From NCBI GenBank assembly GCA_013375355.1, contig JABXJV010000276.1, positions 19,467 through 83,466 of the forward strand: 64,000 nt of DNA. Reading direction: 5' to 3'. The position numbers and the translations under genes were made by a program. The stretch comes from Candidatus Helarchaeota archaeon. GTDB lineage: Archaea > Asgardarchaeota > Lokiarchaeia > Helarchaeales > JABXJV01. This document shows, piece after piece, positions 9,542 through 20,293 of the stretch (the first letter of the stretch is position 1; the number at the start of each line of letters is the position of its first letter). Under the pieces are notes generated by a model that made no database searches, had not been told where the DNA came from, and worked only from the letters and a program-made list of their open reading frames with translations.

Positions 9542-10702
9542 ATGTCCGAAGTAGATTTATATGAAAATGTAAGACAAAAACTGACTATAGGGGCATTTAA
9601 TACCCCAAAACACGAAAAAATTATTGAATTAATGAAAGTTTTTTGGAACGAACAAGATATCAACATTCTCTCCCATTTTCCGAAATCTGGAAAATTAATT
9701 TCTATAAAAGATTTAGTTGAGAAAACGAGTATTCCGAAATCAGAAATAAAACCAATTTTAAAGAACCTAGTAAAAAGGCATACTATTGCTAAAATTGGAA
9801 CTAAATATGGATTAGTACCCCTATTACCAGGTGTATTTGAAGGATATTTTATTGCACGAACTGATACCAAAGAAAATCTGGAAAAAGCAGCAGTACTTTA
9901 CCGATTTTACATTAAAAATTTACCGTCATTAACAACACAATCAGAGGGAACCAGAGAAATACTAGAAGGAGCCGGATTCACCTCACCACTTCTTCCATAT
10001 GAAGCCCAAGAGCGATTGATCAAGATTGATGAAACGGTGGATGTTGAAAAAAAAGTCATTTCTATTGAGTTAGTCAAAGATATGATAGATAAAAATGACG
10101 CGTTTGGTGTGCTAACCTGTCCATGCCGATTAATAGGAGAAATGAGTGGAGAGCCGTGTGAAGTAGCTCCAGCTGAAATGGGTTGTTTTGCCGTTGGAAT
10201 AGTTGCCCAAATGGGGATCCAAGCTGGTTTTGCAAGGTCTTTAACTAAGGAAGAGGCAATCGATTTTATCAAGAAAACTGAGGAAGCAGGACTCGTTCAC
10301 ACAATTATGGGTGCTTCAAAAGACCAAGTTTTTTCGATTTGTAACTGTTGTAAGTGTCATTGCGGCGCTCTTTACCCAACTAGCAAAACTCAATTCGAAC
10401 TTAAATTCGTTAGGCAAAGTAATTTTGCACCTAAACGTGACCCAGAACTATGCATTTTTTGTGAGAAATGCGTCGAGTTTTGTCCGATGGAAACAATTTC
10501 TCATCCAGCAGGGGAAGATGAAATAGTATTTAACCTCAATTTATGCATTGGATGTGGTGTCTGTGCTGCAAACTGCCCAGAAAACGCAATCTCGATGGAT
10601 AAAATTCGTGATACTCCTACTAGGACACTTGAAGCAATACCAAAAGTAGAAGGAGAAATATCTTTCGCGGAACTTTTTCAAGCTATCTTAGCTGGAGGAT
10701 AA
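9542..10702 (+). CDS. Winged-helix / 4Fe-4S ferredoxin fusion protein
   Basis: 386 residues in three parts. Residues 1-100 look like a winged helix (SIKDLVEKTSIPKSEIKPIL). Residues 185-290 hold a cysteine-rich region, LTCPCR then CNCCKCHCGAL. Residues 300-350 are a two-cluster ferredoxin, CIFCEKCVEFCP and CIGCGVCAANCP. Such proteins occur in anaerobes; the function is unknown, probably redox. AAAGGT lies just before the ATG. Roles in sensing are inference from the helix-turn-helix. Confidence 0.8.
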   Translation: MSEVDLYENVRQKLTIGAFNTPKHEKIIELMKVFWNEQDINILSHFPKSGKLISIKDLVEKTSIPKSEIKPILKNLVKRHTIAKIGTKYGLVPLLPGVFEGYFIARTDTKENLEKAAVLYRFYIKNLPSLTTQSEGTREILEGAGFTSPLLPYEAQERLIKIDETVDVEKKVISIELVKDMIDKNDAFGVLTCPCRLIGEMSGEPCEVAPAEMGCFAVGIVAQMGIQAGFARSLTKEEAIDFIKKTEEAGLVHTIMGASKDQVFSICNCCKCHCGALYPTSKTQFELKFVRQSNFAPKRDPELCIFCEKCVEFCPMETISHPAGEDEIVFNLNLCIGCGVCAANCPENAISMDKIRDTPTRTLEAIPKVEGEISFAELFQAILAGG

Positions 10703-10750
10703 ACTCAAAAATTCTTTTTTTTTAATATAGAATATTATAAGAGAAATAAA

Positions 10751-11248
10751 ATGAAACTGGGTAGTAATGATAATATTTCTTTAGGATTGAGCCTTATAAT
10801 TACTTGTTTAGTAATTAATCCCATAATATTAATATTCGGATTAATATTGGAAGTTCCATTTTCCTCGCTATCAATTATTATATCATTAATCTCTATAGCG
10901 TTTTATATCCCATCTTCTATTCTGTATCTTATCGGTGTAAATGTTAATAAATCAAGAATAGTAATTATTGGATTCTGTTTGGGTCTATCATCTTGGATTT
11001 TAAGTCTCTTTGTAATAGGTTTAATATTCGAAAGTATTGATAAAGCATTTTTAGTTACTATAATAAGAATATCATGGTGTCCATTGGAAGGTCAAATTAG
11101 TTTTACAGTTTTAGGAGGTTTTGAGGGTGGATTAGTAGGTTTTATACCTCCAATTTGGGTAAGGGTTATAATTTTTATAAATATAGCATCAGCAATCTTG
11201 TGTATCATATTAGGATTCATCATATTTCTAAGAAGAAAAGATTTGTAA
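10751..11248 (+). CDS. Membrane protein, about four helices
   Basis: 165 residues, very hydrophobic, with predicted helices near residues 8-32, 36-60, 70-96 and 133-160. No known motif. The C-terminus is basic (FLRRKDL), which would place it in the cytosol. It starts 48 bp after the ferredoxin fusion gene. Confidence 0.6.
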   Translation: MKLGSNDNISLGLSLIITCLVINPIILIFGLILEVPFSSLSIIISLISIAFYIPSSILYLIGVNVNKSRIVIIGFCLGLSSWILSLFVIGLIFESIDKAFLVTIIRISWCPLEGQISFTVLGGFEGGLVGFIPPIWVRVIIFINIASAILCIILGFIIFLRRKDL

Positions 11249-11351
11249 ATTATCAATTAAGTAATTATTTATGGGTGAAATTACATTAAAAATATTGAAT
11301 AATTAAAGTTTATTCATAATTTTGTACTATTAAACAGTAAGATGAACTATT

Positions 11352-11645
11352 TTGTCAGAGGAATTAAAACCTGAATTTATAACTGAAAGGACTGAGATTA
11401 AGGGAACACAATGTTCTTTTCAGATCGCTTTTATAAAACAAAAATGGGCCATTCGAATCATAGATCATAAGGAAAATAAAGTTATAAAAGTCGCCGAACT
11501 CAAAAAAATTAGTTCAACGTATATTACTCATGTTATTCAAGACATTATCGGTCGGAAATTCGGGGAAGACGTACAAATCGATGAAATGGACTTAGGAGGA
11601 AAAATGGCCGAATTATTGAAACAAATTAACGATTTCCAAAAATGA
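11352..11645 (+). CDS. Small hypothetical protein
   Basis: 97 residues from a TTG start. The middle has alternating beta-like hydrophobic residues (CSFQIAFIKQKWAIRIIDH) and the C-terminal half is helical (GGKMAELLKQINDF). No family recognised. Codon use and a clean stop favour a real gene. Confidence 0.55.
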   Translation: MSEELKPEFITERTEIKGTQCSFQIAFIKQKWAIRIIDHKENKVIKVAELKKISSTYITHVIQDIIGRKFGEDVQIDEMDLGGKMAELLKQINDFQK

Positions 11646-11686
11646 TTAAATTAAAAAGTATCCATTAAGTGTAAGTAGTAAAAGCA

Positions 11687-12631
11687 TTAATGCCCTGAAA
11701 CAGAATCTACATTTTTAAAAATTTTCTTAAGTCTTAACAAATCCTTTTGTGGAAGTGGTGGTTTAGAAAAAGATTTAATATTTGATTTTAAATGCTCTGG
11801 GTTCCCCGTTCCGGAAAGAATTACATGGGTTCCAGGCTCATAACGGCAAAATCGATATGCAGCGTCTATTAAATTTTCCGCCCCATCCTCATGAATAAGA
11901 AAATCTAATAGTTTTTTTTCATTAATATCAGAAGCATTTAACATGTTTTTTTCTATTAATTTTCCAATAACCTGCTTGAGATAATCTGGTCTACTAAGTG
12001 CGAGGCGGACAGCGAACATGATCAATACACCAATTTTTTTCTCTATTGTTTTTGGAAAGACCCGATCACGGGCTGATTGATTGAGCATGTTAAAACCAAC
12101 CATCATTACATCCCAGAAATCGTCTTGTAATGCTCTTTGTAGCATTTTATGCCCAGTATCAGAAATAAACCGTTCAGTTATTCCAATATAACGTATTTTT
12201 CCTTGTTTTTGAAGCTCCTGAAGGGTGGGAACAATTTTTTTAACAAGATAATTATAATCTTTCAGCCTTACAGCATGAAGATGATAAATATCGACGTAAT
12301 CAGTACCGAGCTTCTTCAAACTTTTTTCAAGACTCTTTTGAACTTTTTCTGGAGTGATTCTATCCATCGTTTGTTTTTTGGTTGAAAGGATCAATGATTC
12401 ACGGTCCATACCTTCTATAGCTCTACCTATAATTTTCTCAGTACCGTACATTTCTGATGTGTCAATGATATTGATACCAGAGTCTAGAGCTTGTCGAATC
12501 AGAGCAATAGATTCTTCTTTGGTCCTTCCAGTACCTTTTCCTATACGGCTTGGACCACCACATCCCAAACCCATAACACTTACTTTTAATCCTGTGCGTC
12601 CAAGTACAGTATAGTCCAAATTTACACCCAT
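11687..12631 (-). CDS. Aldo/keto reductase
   Basis: 314 residues of the general aldo/keto reductase barrel: LGRTGLKVSVMGLGCGGPSR, then NIIDTSEMYGTE with catalytic Asp and Tyr, Lys in ILSTKKQ and YHLHAVR with the His. Unlike the neighbour at 4436-5665 there are no Fe-S cysteines. Probably NADPH-dependent; substrate unknown. Diverges from the gene at 12698 with a 66-bp intergenic region. Confidence 0.85.
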   Translation of the reverse strand: MGVNLDYTVLGRTGLKVSVMGLGCGGPSRIGKGTGRTKEESIALIRQALDSGINIIDTSEMYGTEKIIGRAIEGMDRESLILSTKKQTMDRITPEKVQKSLEKSLKKLGTDYVDIYHLHAVRLKDYNYLVKKIVPTLQELQKQGKIRYIGITERFISDTGHKMLQRALQDDFWDVMMVGFNMLNQSARDRVFPKTIEKKIGVLIMFAVRLALSRPDYLKQVIGKLIEKNMLNASDINEKKLLDFLIHEDGAENLIDAAYRFCRYEPGTHVILSGTGNPEHLKSNIKSFSKPPLPQKDLLRLKKIFKNVDSVSGH

Positions 12632-12697
12632 AAACCATATCGATTAAATAGTAGATAAAAGATATCATCCTTATATAAAAAATAGATAGGTGATTTA

Positions 12698-13525
12698 TTG
12701 CCAGATTTAACAATTAACAGCACCTACACTCTTAATAATGGAGTAAAAATTCCTGTTTTAGGGCTTGGAACTTACCAAGCTACGAAAATCAAAATGATAG
12801 AAGATGCTATCCGCCGTGCTTTAGATGTAGGTTACAGACTCATTGATACCGCTAGAATGTATGGAAATGAAAGTGAAGTAGGAAACGCAGTAAAAAAAAG
12901 TGGTATACCACGTGAAGAAATTTTTATAACAACAAAAGTCTGGTTTACAGATTTTGGGCATGATGCAGCCATTAAGTCTTTTAATAAAAGCCTAAAAGAA
13001 TTAGATATGGAGTATGTAGATTTATTATTAATACACTGGCCTGTAGGTGGTCAGCTATTAGAAACTTGGAAAGCATTTGAAAAACTATTTATAGAAGAGA
13101 AATGTAGAGCAATTGGAGTGAGTAACTTTAAGATTAGCCATTTAAAGGAATTTTTGGAGAAATCCTCAATAATCCCAACTCTTAATCAAGTCGAATTTCA
13201 TCCATTTCTCTATCAAGAAGAATTACTAAATTATTGTCGTGAAAATAGAATACAATTAGAAGCATATAGTCCATTAACCCAAGGTAGAAAATTAAATGAT
13301 GAAGATTTAACAAAGATAGCTAATAAATACTCAAAATCCGTTGCTCAAATTCTCATAAGATGGTGTATTCAACACCAAGTAGTACCAATTCCTAAATCTT
13401 CAAACCCTGAAAGAATAAAACAAAATGCAAGTATATTTGATTTTTCGATATCTCCAGAAGATATGAAAGCTCTTGATGCACTTAATCAAAATTTAAGGAT
13501 CGCATGGTATCCACCAGGATACTAA
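12698..13525 (+). CDS. Aldo/keto reductase, 2,5-diketogluconate reductase-like
   Basis: 275 residues, the length and motifs of the AKR4/5 group: GVKIPVLGLGTYQA, LIDTARMYGNESEVG (Asp and Tyr), FITTKVW (Lys), LLLIHWPV (His) and the cofactor region VPIPKSSNPERI. It starts at TTG. The C-terminus IAWYPPGY is family-like. A small-aldehyde or keto-sugar reductase; the in vivo substrate is unknown. Confidence 0.87.
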   Translation: MPDLTINSTYTLNNGVKIPVLGLGTYQATKIKMIEDAIRRALDVGYRLIDTARMYGNESEVGNAVKKSGIPREEIFITTKVWFTDFGHDAAIKSFNKSLKELDMEYVDLLLIHWPVGGQLLETWKAFEKLFIEEKCRAIGVSNFKISHLKEFLEKSSIIPTLNQVEFHPFLYQEELLNYCRENRIQLEAYSPLTQGRKLNDEDLTKIANKYSKSVAQILIRWCIQHQVVPIPKSSNPERIKQNASIFDFSISPEDMKALDALNQNLRIAWYPPGY

Positions 13526-13546
13526 TTCGGGAAATTTCTAATTAAA

Positions 13547-13675
13547 TCAGTCCATTAAATTAAAGTAACGCTCAATACTTTTTATTAATAAAAATAATAT
13601 AAAAGCACCTAAAATAATTAACGCAATAATTGCTGGAGTTATTTTATTTATATTTAAGATGATTATTATAATCAT
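13547..13675 (-). CDS. Possible 42-aa membrane peptide
   Basis: The ATG at 13673-13675 opens a 42-residue frame with one strong membrane helix (PAIIALIILGAFILFLLIK) and a charged tail, SIERYFNLMD. The frame continues upstream of this ATG for about 19 hydrophobic codons without a start, so it may be a two-helix protein with a non-standard start or a remnant. This fills the 337-bp gap between the aldo/keto reductase and cofG, where I see nothing else. Confidence 0.3.
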   Translation of the reverse strand: MIIIIILNINKITPAIIALIILGAFILFLLIKSIERYFNLMD

Positions 13676-13868
13676 TAAACCAGTATAAATAATTAGGATT
13701 AATATTAGGATTTGATTTGATTTTTTAAATTAACACAACCCCAAGATTTACTATCAATATTTTATTTGTGATAATTATTTAATCCTAACTTAAATGGGTT
13801 AAAAAACTAATTAAAATTGAGATAAGAATTTAAGTAGAGATATTATAAGACAAAATTAAGAGTTGAAA

Positions 13869-15032
13869 ATGTTAAGTATAGAAAAGAAGGAACTTTTATT
13901 TAAAATATTAAAAGGAAAGGATATAAATAAAGAGGAAGCTCTCACTATTTATTCTCTTTCTAATTCAGAATTATTATATTTTATGTATTTATCTACAAAT
14001 TTTGTCTTTAATCAGTTTAAAGGGATTGTAAGTTTCTCAAAAAATATTTTTATCCCTCTTACAAATTTATGTAGAAATAATTGTAGCTATTGTGGATTTC
14101 GGAGATCTCTTAATGATGATTCATCTTATATTTTGGAGAAGGAGAAGGTTATAGAGATTGTAAAGAAAGGATTTAAATATAATTGTAAAGAGGCTCTTTT
14201 TACGTTTGGCGAGAAACCCGAAATTAAATATGATAAAATTAGAAAATTACTGAAAAAATGGGGATATTCTAGCATAATTGAATATCTCCGAGACTTATGT
14301 AAAGAAGTTATAAAAATTGGTCTCCTTCCACACAGTAACCCAGGAATTTTAGAAAAAGAAGAATTAGAAATTTTGAAAGATGTAAACGCGAGTCTTGGCC
14401 TTATGTTAGAAAATAGTAGCGATAAACTATGTGGTAAGGGAGGTCCTCATGAATTTAGTCCGGGTAAAGTACCAGAGCTGAGGATAAGAACTATAGAGCT
14501 TGCTGGAAAGTTGAAAATTCCTTTTACAACTGGAATTTTAGTAGGAATCGGAGAAACTGAAGAAGAAAGAATTGAATCGCTATTGACTATAAAAAAGATT
14601 CATGAAAAATATGGTCATATCCAAGAAATAATAATTCAAAACTTTATTCCTCAAAAAAATACCCCAATGGAATCTCATCCTCCTCCAGATTTTTCAACGA
14701 TGCTAAAAACAATAATAATCGCTAGATTTATTTTTAAAGATAAAATAAATCTCCAGGCTCCACCGAATTTAAATCCGAAAAATCTATCTGATTTACTACT
14801 ATCAGGAATTAACGATTGGGGTGGAATTTCTCCAGTTACTCACGATTATATAAATCCTGACATGAGTTGGCCAAAAATATCTGAACTCCAACGTATTACA
14901 GAAAATTATTATTTTAAATTAAAACAAAGATTACCAATTTATCCAGCTTTTATAAATGATAAATTTCTGCCAAAATTTCTTAAAGATAAGATTTTATCTG
15001 TTGTTGATGAAGAAGGCTATTTAAAAGAATGA
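13869..15032 (+). CDS. cofG: FO synthase subunit 1 (radical SAM)
   Basis: With CofH makes 7,8-didemethyl-8-hydroxy-5-deazariboflavin (FO), the F420 chromophore. 387 residues from the ATG at 13869; a TTG six bases earlier is also in frame. The radical SAM cluster is CRNNCSYC (C68, C72, C75). GIGETEEERIE and FIPQKNTPMESHPPP are typical of CofG. cofH follows after 13 bp. The substrate 5-amino-6-ribitylaminouracil is also the riboflavin intermediate used by RibH in this window. Confidence 0.95.
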   Translation: MLSIEKKELLFKILKGKDINKEEALTIYSLSNSELLYFMYLSTNFVFNQFKGIVSFSKNIFIPLTNLCRNNCSYCGFRRSLNDDSSYILEKEKVIEIVKKGFKYNCKEALFTFGEKPEIKYDKIRKLLKKWGYSSIIEYLRDLCKEVIKIGLLPHSNPGILEKEELEILKDVNASLGLMLENSSDKLCGKGGPHEFSPGKVPELRIRTIELAGKLKIPFTTGILVGIGETEEERIESLLTIKKIHEKYGHIQEIIIQNFIPQKNTPMESHPPPDFSTMLKTIIIARFIFKDKINLQAPPNLNPKNLSDLLLSGINDWGGISPVTHDYINPDMSWPKISELQRITENYYFKLKQRLPIYPAFINDKFLPKFLKDKILSVVDEEGYLKE

Positions 15033-15045
15033 AAAATGATTCACT

Positions 15046-16197
15046 TTGACACAGATTCAATTAAAAAGAATTGAGCAATTGCTATCAGGTTTAGACCCAA
15101 AGATAGCAGAAATTCTGGAGAAGAGTCTTTCAAACAAAGAACTTTCACGGGAAGATGCCATACAATTAATGAAAGTTTCAAATTTAGAATTAAGTGCATT
15201 AACTTTAACAGCAGATTATATTAGAAAAACAAAAGTGGGCGATATTGTAACATATGTAATAAATAGAAACATTAATTTTACGAATGTTTGTATTAAAAAT
15301 TGTAAATTTTGTGCCTTTTCTAAGAATGAGGGGCATCCAGAAGCTTATAATTTATCTATAAATGAAATTATCAGAAGAGCTAAGGAAGCTTGGAAAATAG
15401 GAGCAACAGAACTTTGTATTCAAGGTGGAATAAATCCTTCTATGGATGCATATTACTACGAAAAAATAATTCAAAGTATTAAAGACGATCTTCCAGAAAT
15501 TCATATCCATGGATTTTCACCACAAGAAATTTACGATGGCGGTACGAAAATCGGATTATCGATAAAAGAAACTTTATGCCTCTTAAGAGATGCGGGATTG
15601 GATAGCATCCCAGGAACAGCGAGCGAAATTCTTGATAATGAAATTAGAAAAATAATTTGTCCAAATAAAATTGATGTTGATACTTGGATTGAGGTTATAA
15701 CGACTGCACATAAATTAAAAATTCCAACAACTTGTACAATTCTATATGGTCATATAGAAACTATAGAGCAGCGAGTTAAACATTTGGAAATACTTAGACA
15801 GATTCAAAATGAAACCTCTGGTTTTACAGAATTTGTCCCTCTTACTTTTATACCTTGGAATACAACACTATTTCAAAATATGAAAGCATTAAAATATACT
15901 AATTTTACTGAATCTACTGGAATAGAAGATATAAAAATGTACGCTGTTTCACGTCTATTTTTACACAATTTTGACAATATTCAAGTTTCTTGGGTAAAAT
16001 TAGGGGAGAAATTTGCCCAATATGCTTTAAATATTGGTGCGAATGATTTTGGAGGAACACTTATGGAAGAAAATATCTCCAAAAGTGCAGGAGCAACACA
16101 TGGGGAATATATAAGTCCTGAAAGAATTAAAAAAATAATATTAGATATTGGTAGAATTCCTGTCCAAAGATCTACCATATATGAATTAATTCAATAA
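15046..16197 (+). CDS. cofH: FO synthase subunit 2 (radical SAM)
   Basis: Joins tyrosine-derived hydroxybenzyl to 5-amino-6-ribitylaminouracil in FO synthesis. 383 residues from a TTG start. Radical SAM cysteines are C82, C86 and C89 in CIKNCKFC, followed by AFSKNEGHPEAYNLS typical of CofH/MqnC-type enzymes; ELCIQGGINPS and VSWVKLG also match. It is separate from cofG, as in most archaea. Confidence 0.95.
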   Translation: MTQIQLKRIEQLLSGLDPKIAEILEKSLSNKELSREDAIQLMKVSNLELSALTLTADYIRKTKVGDIVTYVINRNINFTNVCIKNCKFCAFSKNEGHPEAYNLSINEIIRRAKEAWKIGATELCIQGGINPSMDAYYYEKIIQSIKDDLPEIHIHGFSPQEIYDGGTKIGLSIKETLCLLRDAGLDSIPGTASEILDNEIRKIICPNKIDVDTWIEVITTAHKLKIPTTCTILYGHIETIEQRVKHLEILRQIQNETSGFTEFVPLTFIPWNTTLFQNMKALKYTNFTESTGIEDIKMYAVSRLFLHNFDNIQVSWVKLGEKFAQYALNIGANDFGGTLMEENISKSAGATHGEYISPERIKKIILDIGRIPVQRSTIYELIQ

Positions 16198-16504
16198 CCT
16201 CCAAGAATGTTTAAATCTAGTTCTTACTACTTCCCTATTTAGCATCTCAACCTTTTTTCTCTTTCTATACATATTGTTGCACAAAATAATATAGAACGGC
16301 TTAATACAAATTTAAAAATATTGAACACTATTATTTAACTCGCAATTTCGAAAAAATTGAGCTCATTTAAAATACATTTATTTTATTGAAATAATCTTAA
16401 AAAGTAAGAATTTCAAATAGTAAAGTAAAACCTTAATATTTACGCGTTTAATTAAAATACATCTATTGTAAATTAATAATAATACAATTTTTGAGGATAC
16501 GAAA
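16198..16504. other. Intergenic region after cofH
   Basis: AT-rich. A pyrimidine-rich run at 16250-16270 directly after cofH could end transcription, as archaeal termination uses U-tracts. No RNA fold or open frame that I can support. Confidence 0.3.
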
Positions 16505-16774
16505 ATGCCAAAGGAAAAAATTGACAAAGAAGATTTTGTAAAAAAAGTATATGAAATAGTAAATGAAATGAAGATTCCACTAATAGACGAGCGAGTATAT
16601 GAAAAAGCAGAGATCAGAAAAGGATCGGTAAGTGTCGTTTTTAAATACGAAGGAGATGAGAGTGTTATAAAGGGCTTTTTAGGTCTAGCAGAATATTATC
16701 ATACAGTTGTCATCAGAAAAGGGTACGTATTCTTCATTCCGATTTCAAATATCACATTCGAGCTTCAATGCTAA
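16505..16774 (+). CDS. Small hypothetical protein
   Basis: 89 residues: a charged helical N-terminus (KEDFVKKVYEIVNEMK) then alternating beta strands (GSVSVVFKYEG, HTVVIRKGYVFFIPI). GAGGATACGAAAATG gives a ribosome-binding site. Family not recognised. It is isolated between AT-rich spacers. Confidence 0.55.
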   Translation: MPKEKIDKEDFVKKVYEIVNEMKIPLIDERVYEKAEIRKGSVSVVFKYEGDESVIKGFLGLAEYYHTVVIRKGYVFFIPISNITFELQC

Positions 16775-16983
16775 CTAATTTTTTTTACTTTATTGAATTT
16801 TAGTAAAATAATCTCCATTTTGTATTTTCTTTATTTCTATAATACGATATAAAATAAATTTCTTTAAGCTAATAAACGTAATATTTACAAAATGGGTATG
16901 TCAGTTTTAATGAGTTAATAAAGAATACGATGGTGTTTATTTTGTTTTCAAAAGAATAAAAAAATTAGTTAAAAATTTCGGGG

Positions 16984-17676
16984 TTACCCGCCCTTCATTA
17001 TACTCTTCAATCTTTTTAATTCTTTAAGCATTTCATCCCGTAGACCAATTATTGATCCACCAGGTTTGGCTGCGGCAGTTGCTGGGCTTGGTGCAGGTTT
17101 TGCCATAGGAGGGGTGGGAGGTTTCATTATTGGTGGTGGTGTTGCGGTCGCTGGAGGTGTTTTCATAGTAGGAACCGTAGGGGGTTTTGATACAGTCGGA
17201 GGTCTCATCACAGGAGGAGCTGCGGTTTTAATTGAAGGTACTGCAGTAGAAGGTAATTTCATCGGCTTGGGTGGACTTGCCATGGTTTTTGGGGGACCTA
17301 CCATTCTCTTTGGAGGACCAGCGGTAGGGATTGGTTTTGAAACTCTAACGGCAGGTGTCGGCTTAGAGGTGGAAAGAGGAGTTCCAGCACTTGCAGCGGC
17401 ACTACTTAATGGTTTTCCTGTTAATAGACCTATCAATCTCTCTCTAGATGTACTTGTAGTGCCAGCTTTGATACGTTCAGCTATTTGACTTGAAGTCATT
17501 GGAGTAGTATGTTTTGGTTGAACTCCCAAAATACTTAAATCCTTCTCAACTTTTGTTAATGAACTCATAAGAGTATTTAAAGAACCACTTACATCATCCA
17601 TAGTCGATTTAAAATTCTCTAATGCGTCATAGAGGAATCCTACGACTCGACTTAAAATCTGTTCTTTATCTTCCAA
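16984..17676 (-). CDS. Proline-rich linker protein with terminal helices
   Basis: 230 residues in three parts. Residues 1-50 are helical, coiled-coil-like (VVGFLYDALENFKSTMDDVS). Residues 90-205 are a long Pro/Ala/Thr/Lys-rich linker with repeated PPKxM and PPTxP units. Residues 211-229 form a lone amphipathic helix (GLRDEMLKELKRLKSIMKG). This looks like an adaptor that tethers a terminal peptide. The end helix recalls MIT-interacting motifs of ESCRT partners and the PP repeats recall profilin ligands; both are inference. Confidence 0.65.
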   Translation of the reverse strand: MEDKEQILSRVVGFLYDALENFKSTMDDVSGSLNTLMSSLTKVEKDLSILGVQPKHTTPMTSSQIAERIKAGTTSTSRERLIGLLTGKPLSSAAASAGTPLSTSKPTPAVRVSKPIPTAGPPKRMVGPPKTMASPPKPMKLPSTAVPSIKTAAPPVMRPPTVSKPPTVPTMKTPPATATPPPIMKPPTPPMAKPAPSPATAAAKPGGSIIGLRDEMLKELKRLKSIMKGG

Positions 17677-17978
17677 TATAAATCATATCCAAATTAGTTG
17701 ATGACTATAAGAATATACTATTTTTCTTAATTGATTATAAATTTTTTTTAAACTCTTATGTTTCAATTTCAAGATCATAATTATTAAATTTAATTCTTGA
17801 AATTTGAGCAACAAATCTAATAAATAATTGCGAAATACCAATATAAATTCTTTATGTAATTAAATTTTAAAATGAGTATTTTTATCATAATTAAAGTTGA
17901 TAATGATTAGATTTTAAACGAGAAATTTAATTTTAGAAGGAATATTTTACTTTTTTTGTTATTATTAACTAAATATGA
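17677..17978. other. Intergenic region, nothing recognised
   Basis: 302 bp of strongly AT-rich sequence between the proline-rich gene and the end of nusA. It presumably holds the promoter of the proline-rich gene and the end of the RNA polymerase operon. No fold or open frame that I can support. Confidence 0.3.
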
Positions 17979-18419
17979 CTAACTGATTATTACATCATCA
18001 ATGTTAAAATGTCGTTTAGCAAGAAGTTTTGCTCTAGCAACATTTCTTCCATTTTTTCCTATTGCAATTCCTCTATCTTTTGTATCAACAGTAACTAGGG
18101 CTATTTTTCGACCGTCTCTTCTTTCAGTTATGGTAATCGTTTTTATTTTGGCAGGACTAAGGGTATTTGTAATAAAAGCTTCTGGTTTTTCGGCATATTC
18201 AACAACGTCTATAGCTTTTTTATTTAAGAATTCACGAACCCTTCGAATATTAATTCCACTTTTTCCTATTGCAAGTCCAATATTGCCAGGTTTCACTACA
18301 AAAATTATTCTTTCTTCGGTATCATCTAATACACAATCTCTTGCAACTGCGCCAGTTATACTCTCAAATAATGAGATGAATCGAATTTCTGTATCTCCTA
18401 GTTTTATACCTGGTGACAT
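17979..18419 (-). CDS. nusA: NusA-like transcription factor (two KH domains)
   Basis: The short archaeal NusA-like protein, 146 residues with only the two KH RNA-binding domains: GNIGLAIGKSGINIRRVRE and DRGIAIGKNGRNVARAK hold the GxxG loops. It lacks the polymerase-binding N-terminal domain of bacterial NusA. It lies in its conserved place after rpl30e in the RNA polymerase operon. Binds RNA; the exact role in archaea is not settled. Confidence 0.93.
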   Translation of the reverse strand: MSPGIKLGDTEIRFISLFESITGAVARDCVLDDTEERIIFVVKPGNIGLAIGKSGINIRRVREFLNKKAIDVVEYAEKPEAFITNTLSPAKIKTITITERRDGRKIALVTVDTKDRGIAIGKNGRNVARAKLLAKRHFNIDDVIIS

Positions 18420-18487
18420 TATATTTCCTCGTTCCGTATTATTAATAATATTTTTCTTTTTATTTATTTCGATAATGTAAGTTTGAA

Positions 18488-18784
18488 TTAAGAAAGCTTT
18501 AAAATTTCAGAATCTCCAGCTTCTTCAATTGCAATAGTTGAGATCATAAATGGTTTACCACAAACAAATCCTAGGTCTAGGCTAGACCCTTTATATGTAT
18601 GGATTGTAATATTTACTAATTTTGAATAATATTTTAAGTCTTCTGAAATTTTTAAAGGACAATTTGCAGCCTTTATAACCAATCGGGCTTTATTTCTAAT
18701 TATTGAATCGATAGATCTTTTTGATCCTATTATAACTTTTCCAGTTTTTATTGCAATTTTAATCGCGGTATCTTCATCTATCAC
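18488..18784 (-). CDS. rpl30e: Ribosomal protein L30e
   Basis: 98 residues of the L7Ae/L30e fold: AIKTGKVIIGSKRSIDSIIRNKARLVIKAANCP in sequence order, then TYKGSSLDLGFVCGKPF, the RNA-binding loop of L30e. A large-subunit protein shared with eukaryotes. Conserved position between rpoA2 and nusA. Confidence 0.93.
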   Translation of the reverse strand: MIDEDTAIKIAIKTGKVIIGSKRSIDSIIRNKARLVIKAANCPLKISEDLKYYSKLVNITIHTYKGSSLDLGFVCGKPFMISTIAIEEAGDSEILKLS

Positions 18785-18847
18785 TTTTCTACATCCAATT
18801 CACAATTAATCAAAAAATGGTTTTAAATATTATGATTAATCTTCAAT

Positions 18848-20284
<1,437 letters not shown>

Positions 20285-20293
20285 TCACAAAAA

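Noticed and set aside
17066..17488. Plus-strand Gly/Val-rich frame of 140 codons
   Set aside because: It is the complement of the proline-rich linker gene; low-complexity DNA leaves the opposite frame open.
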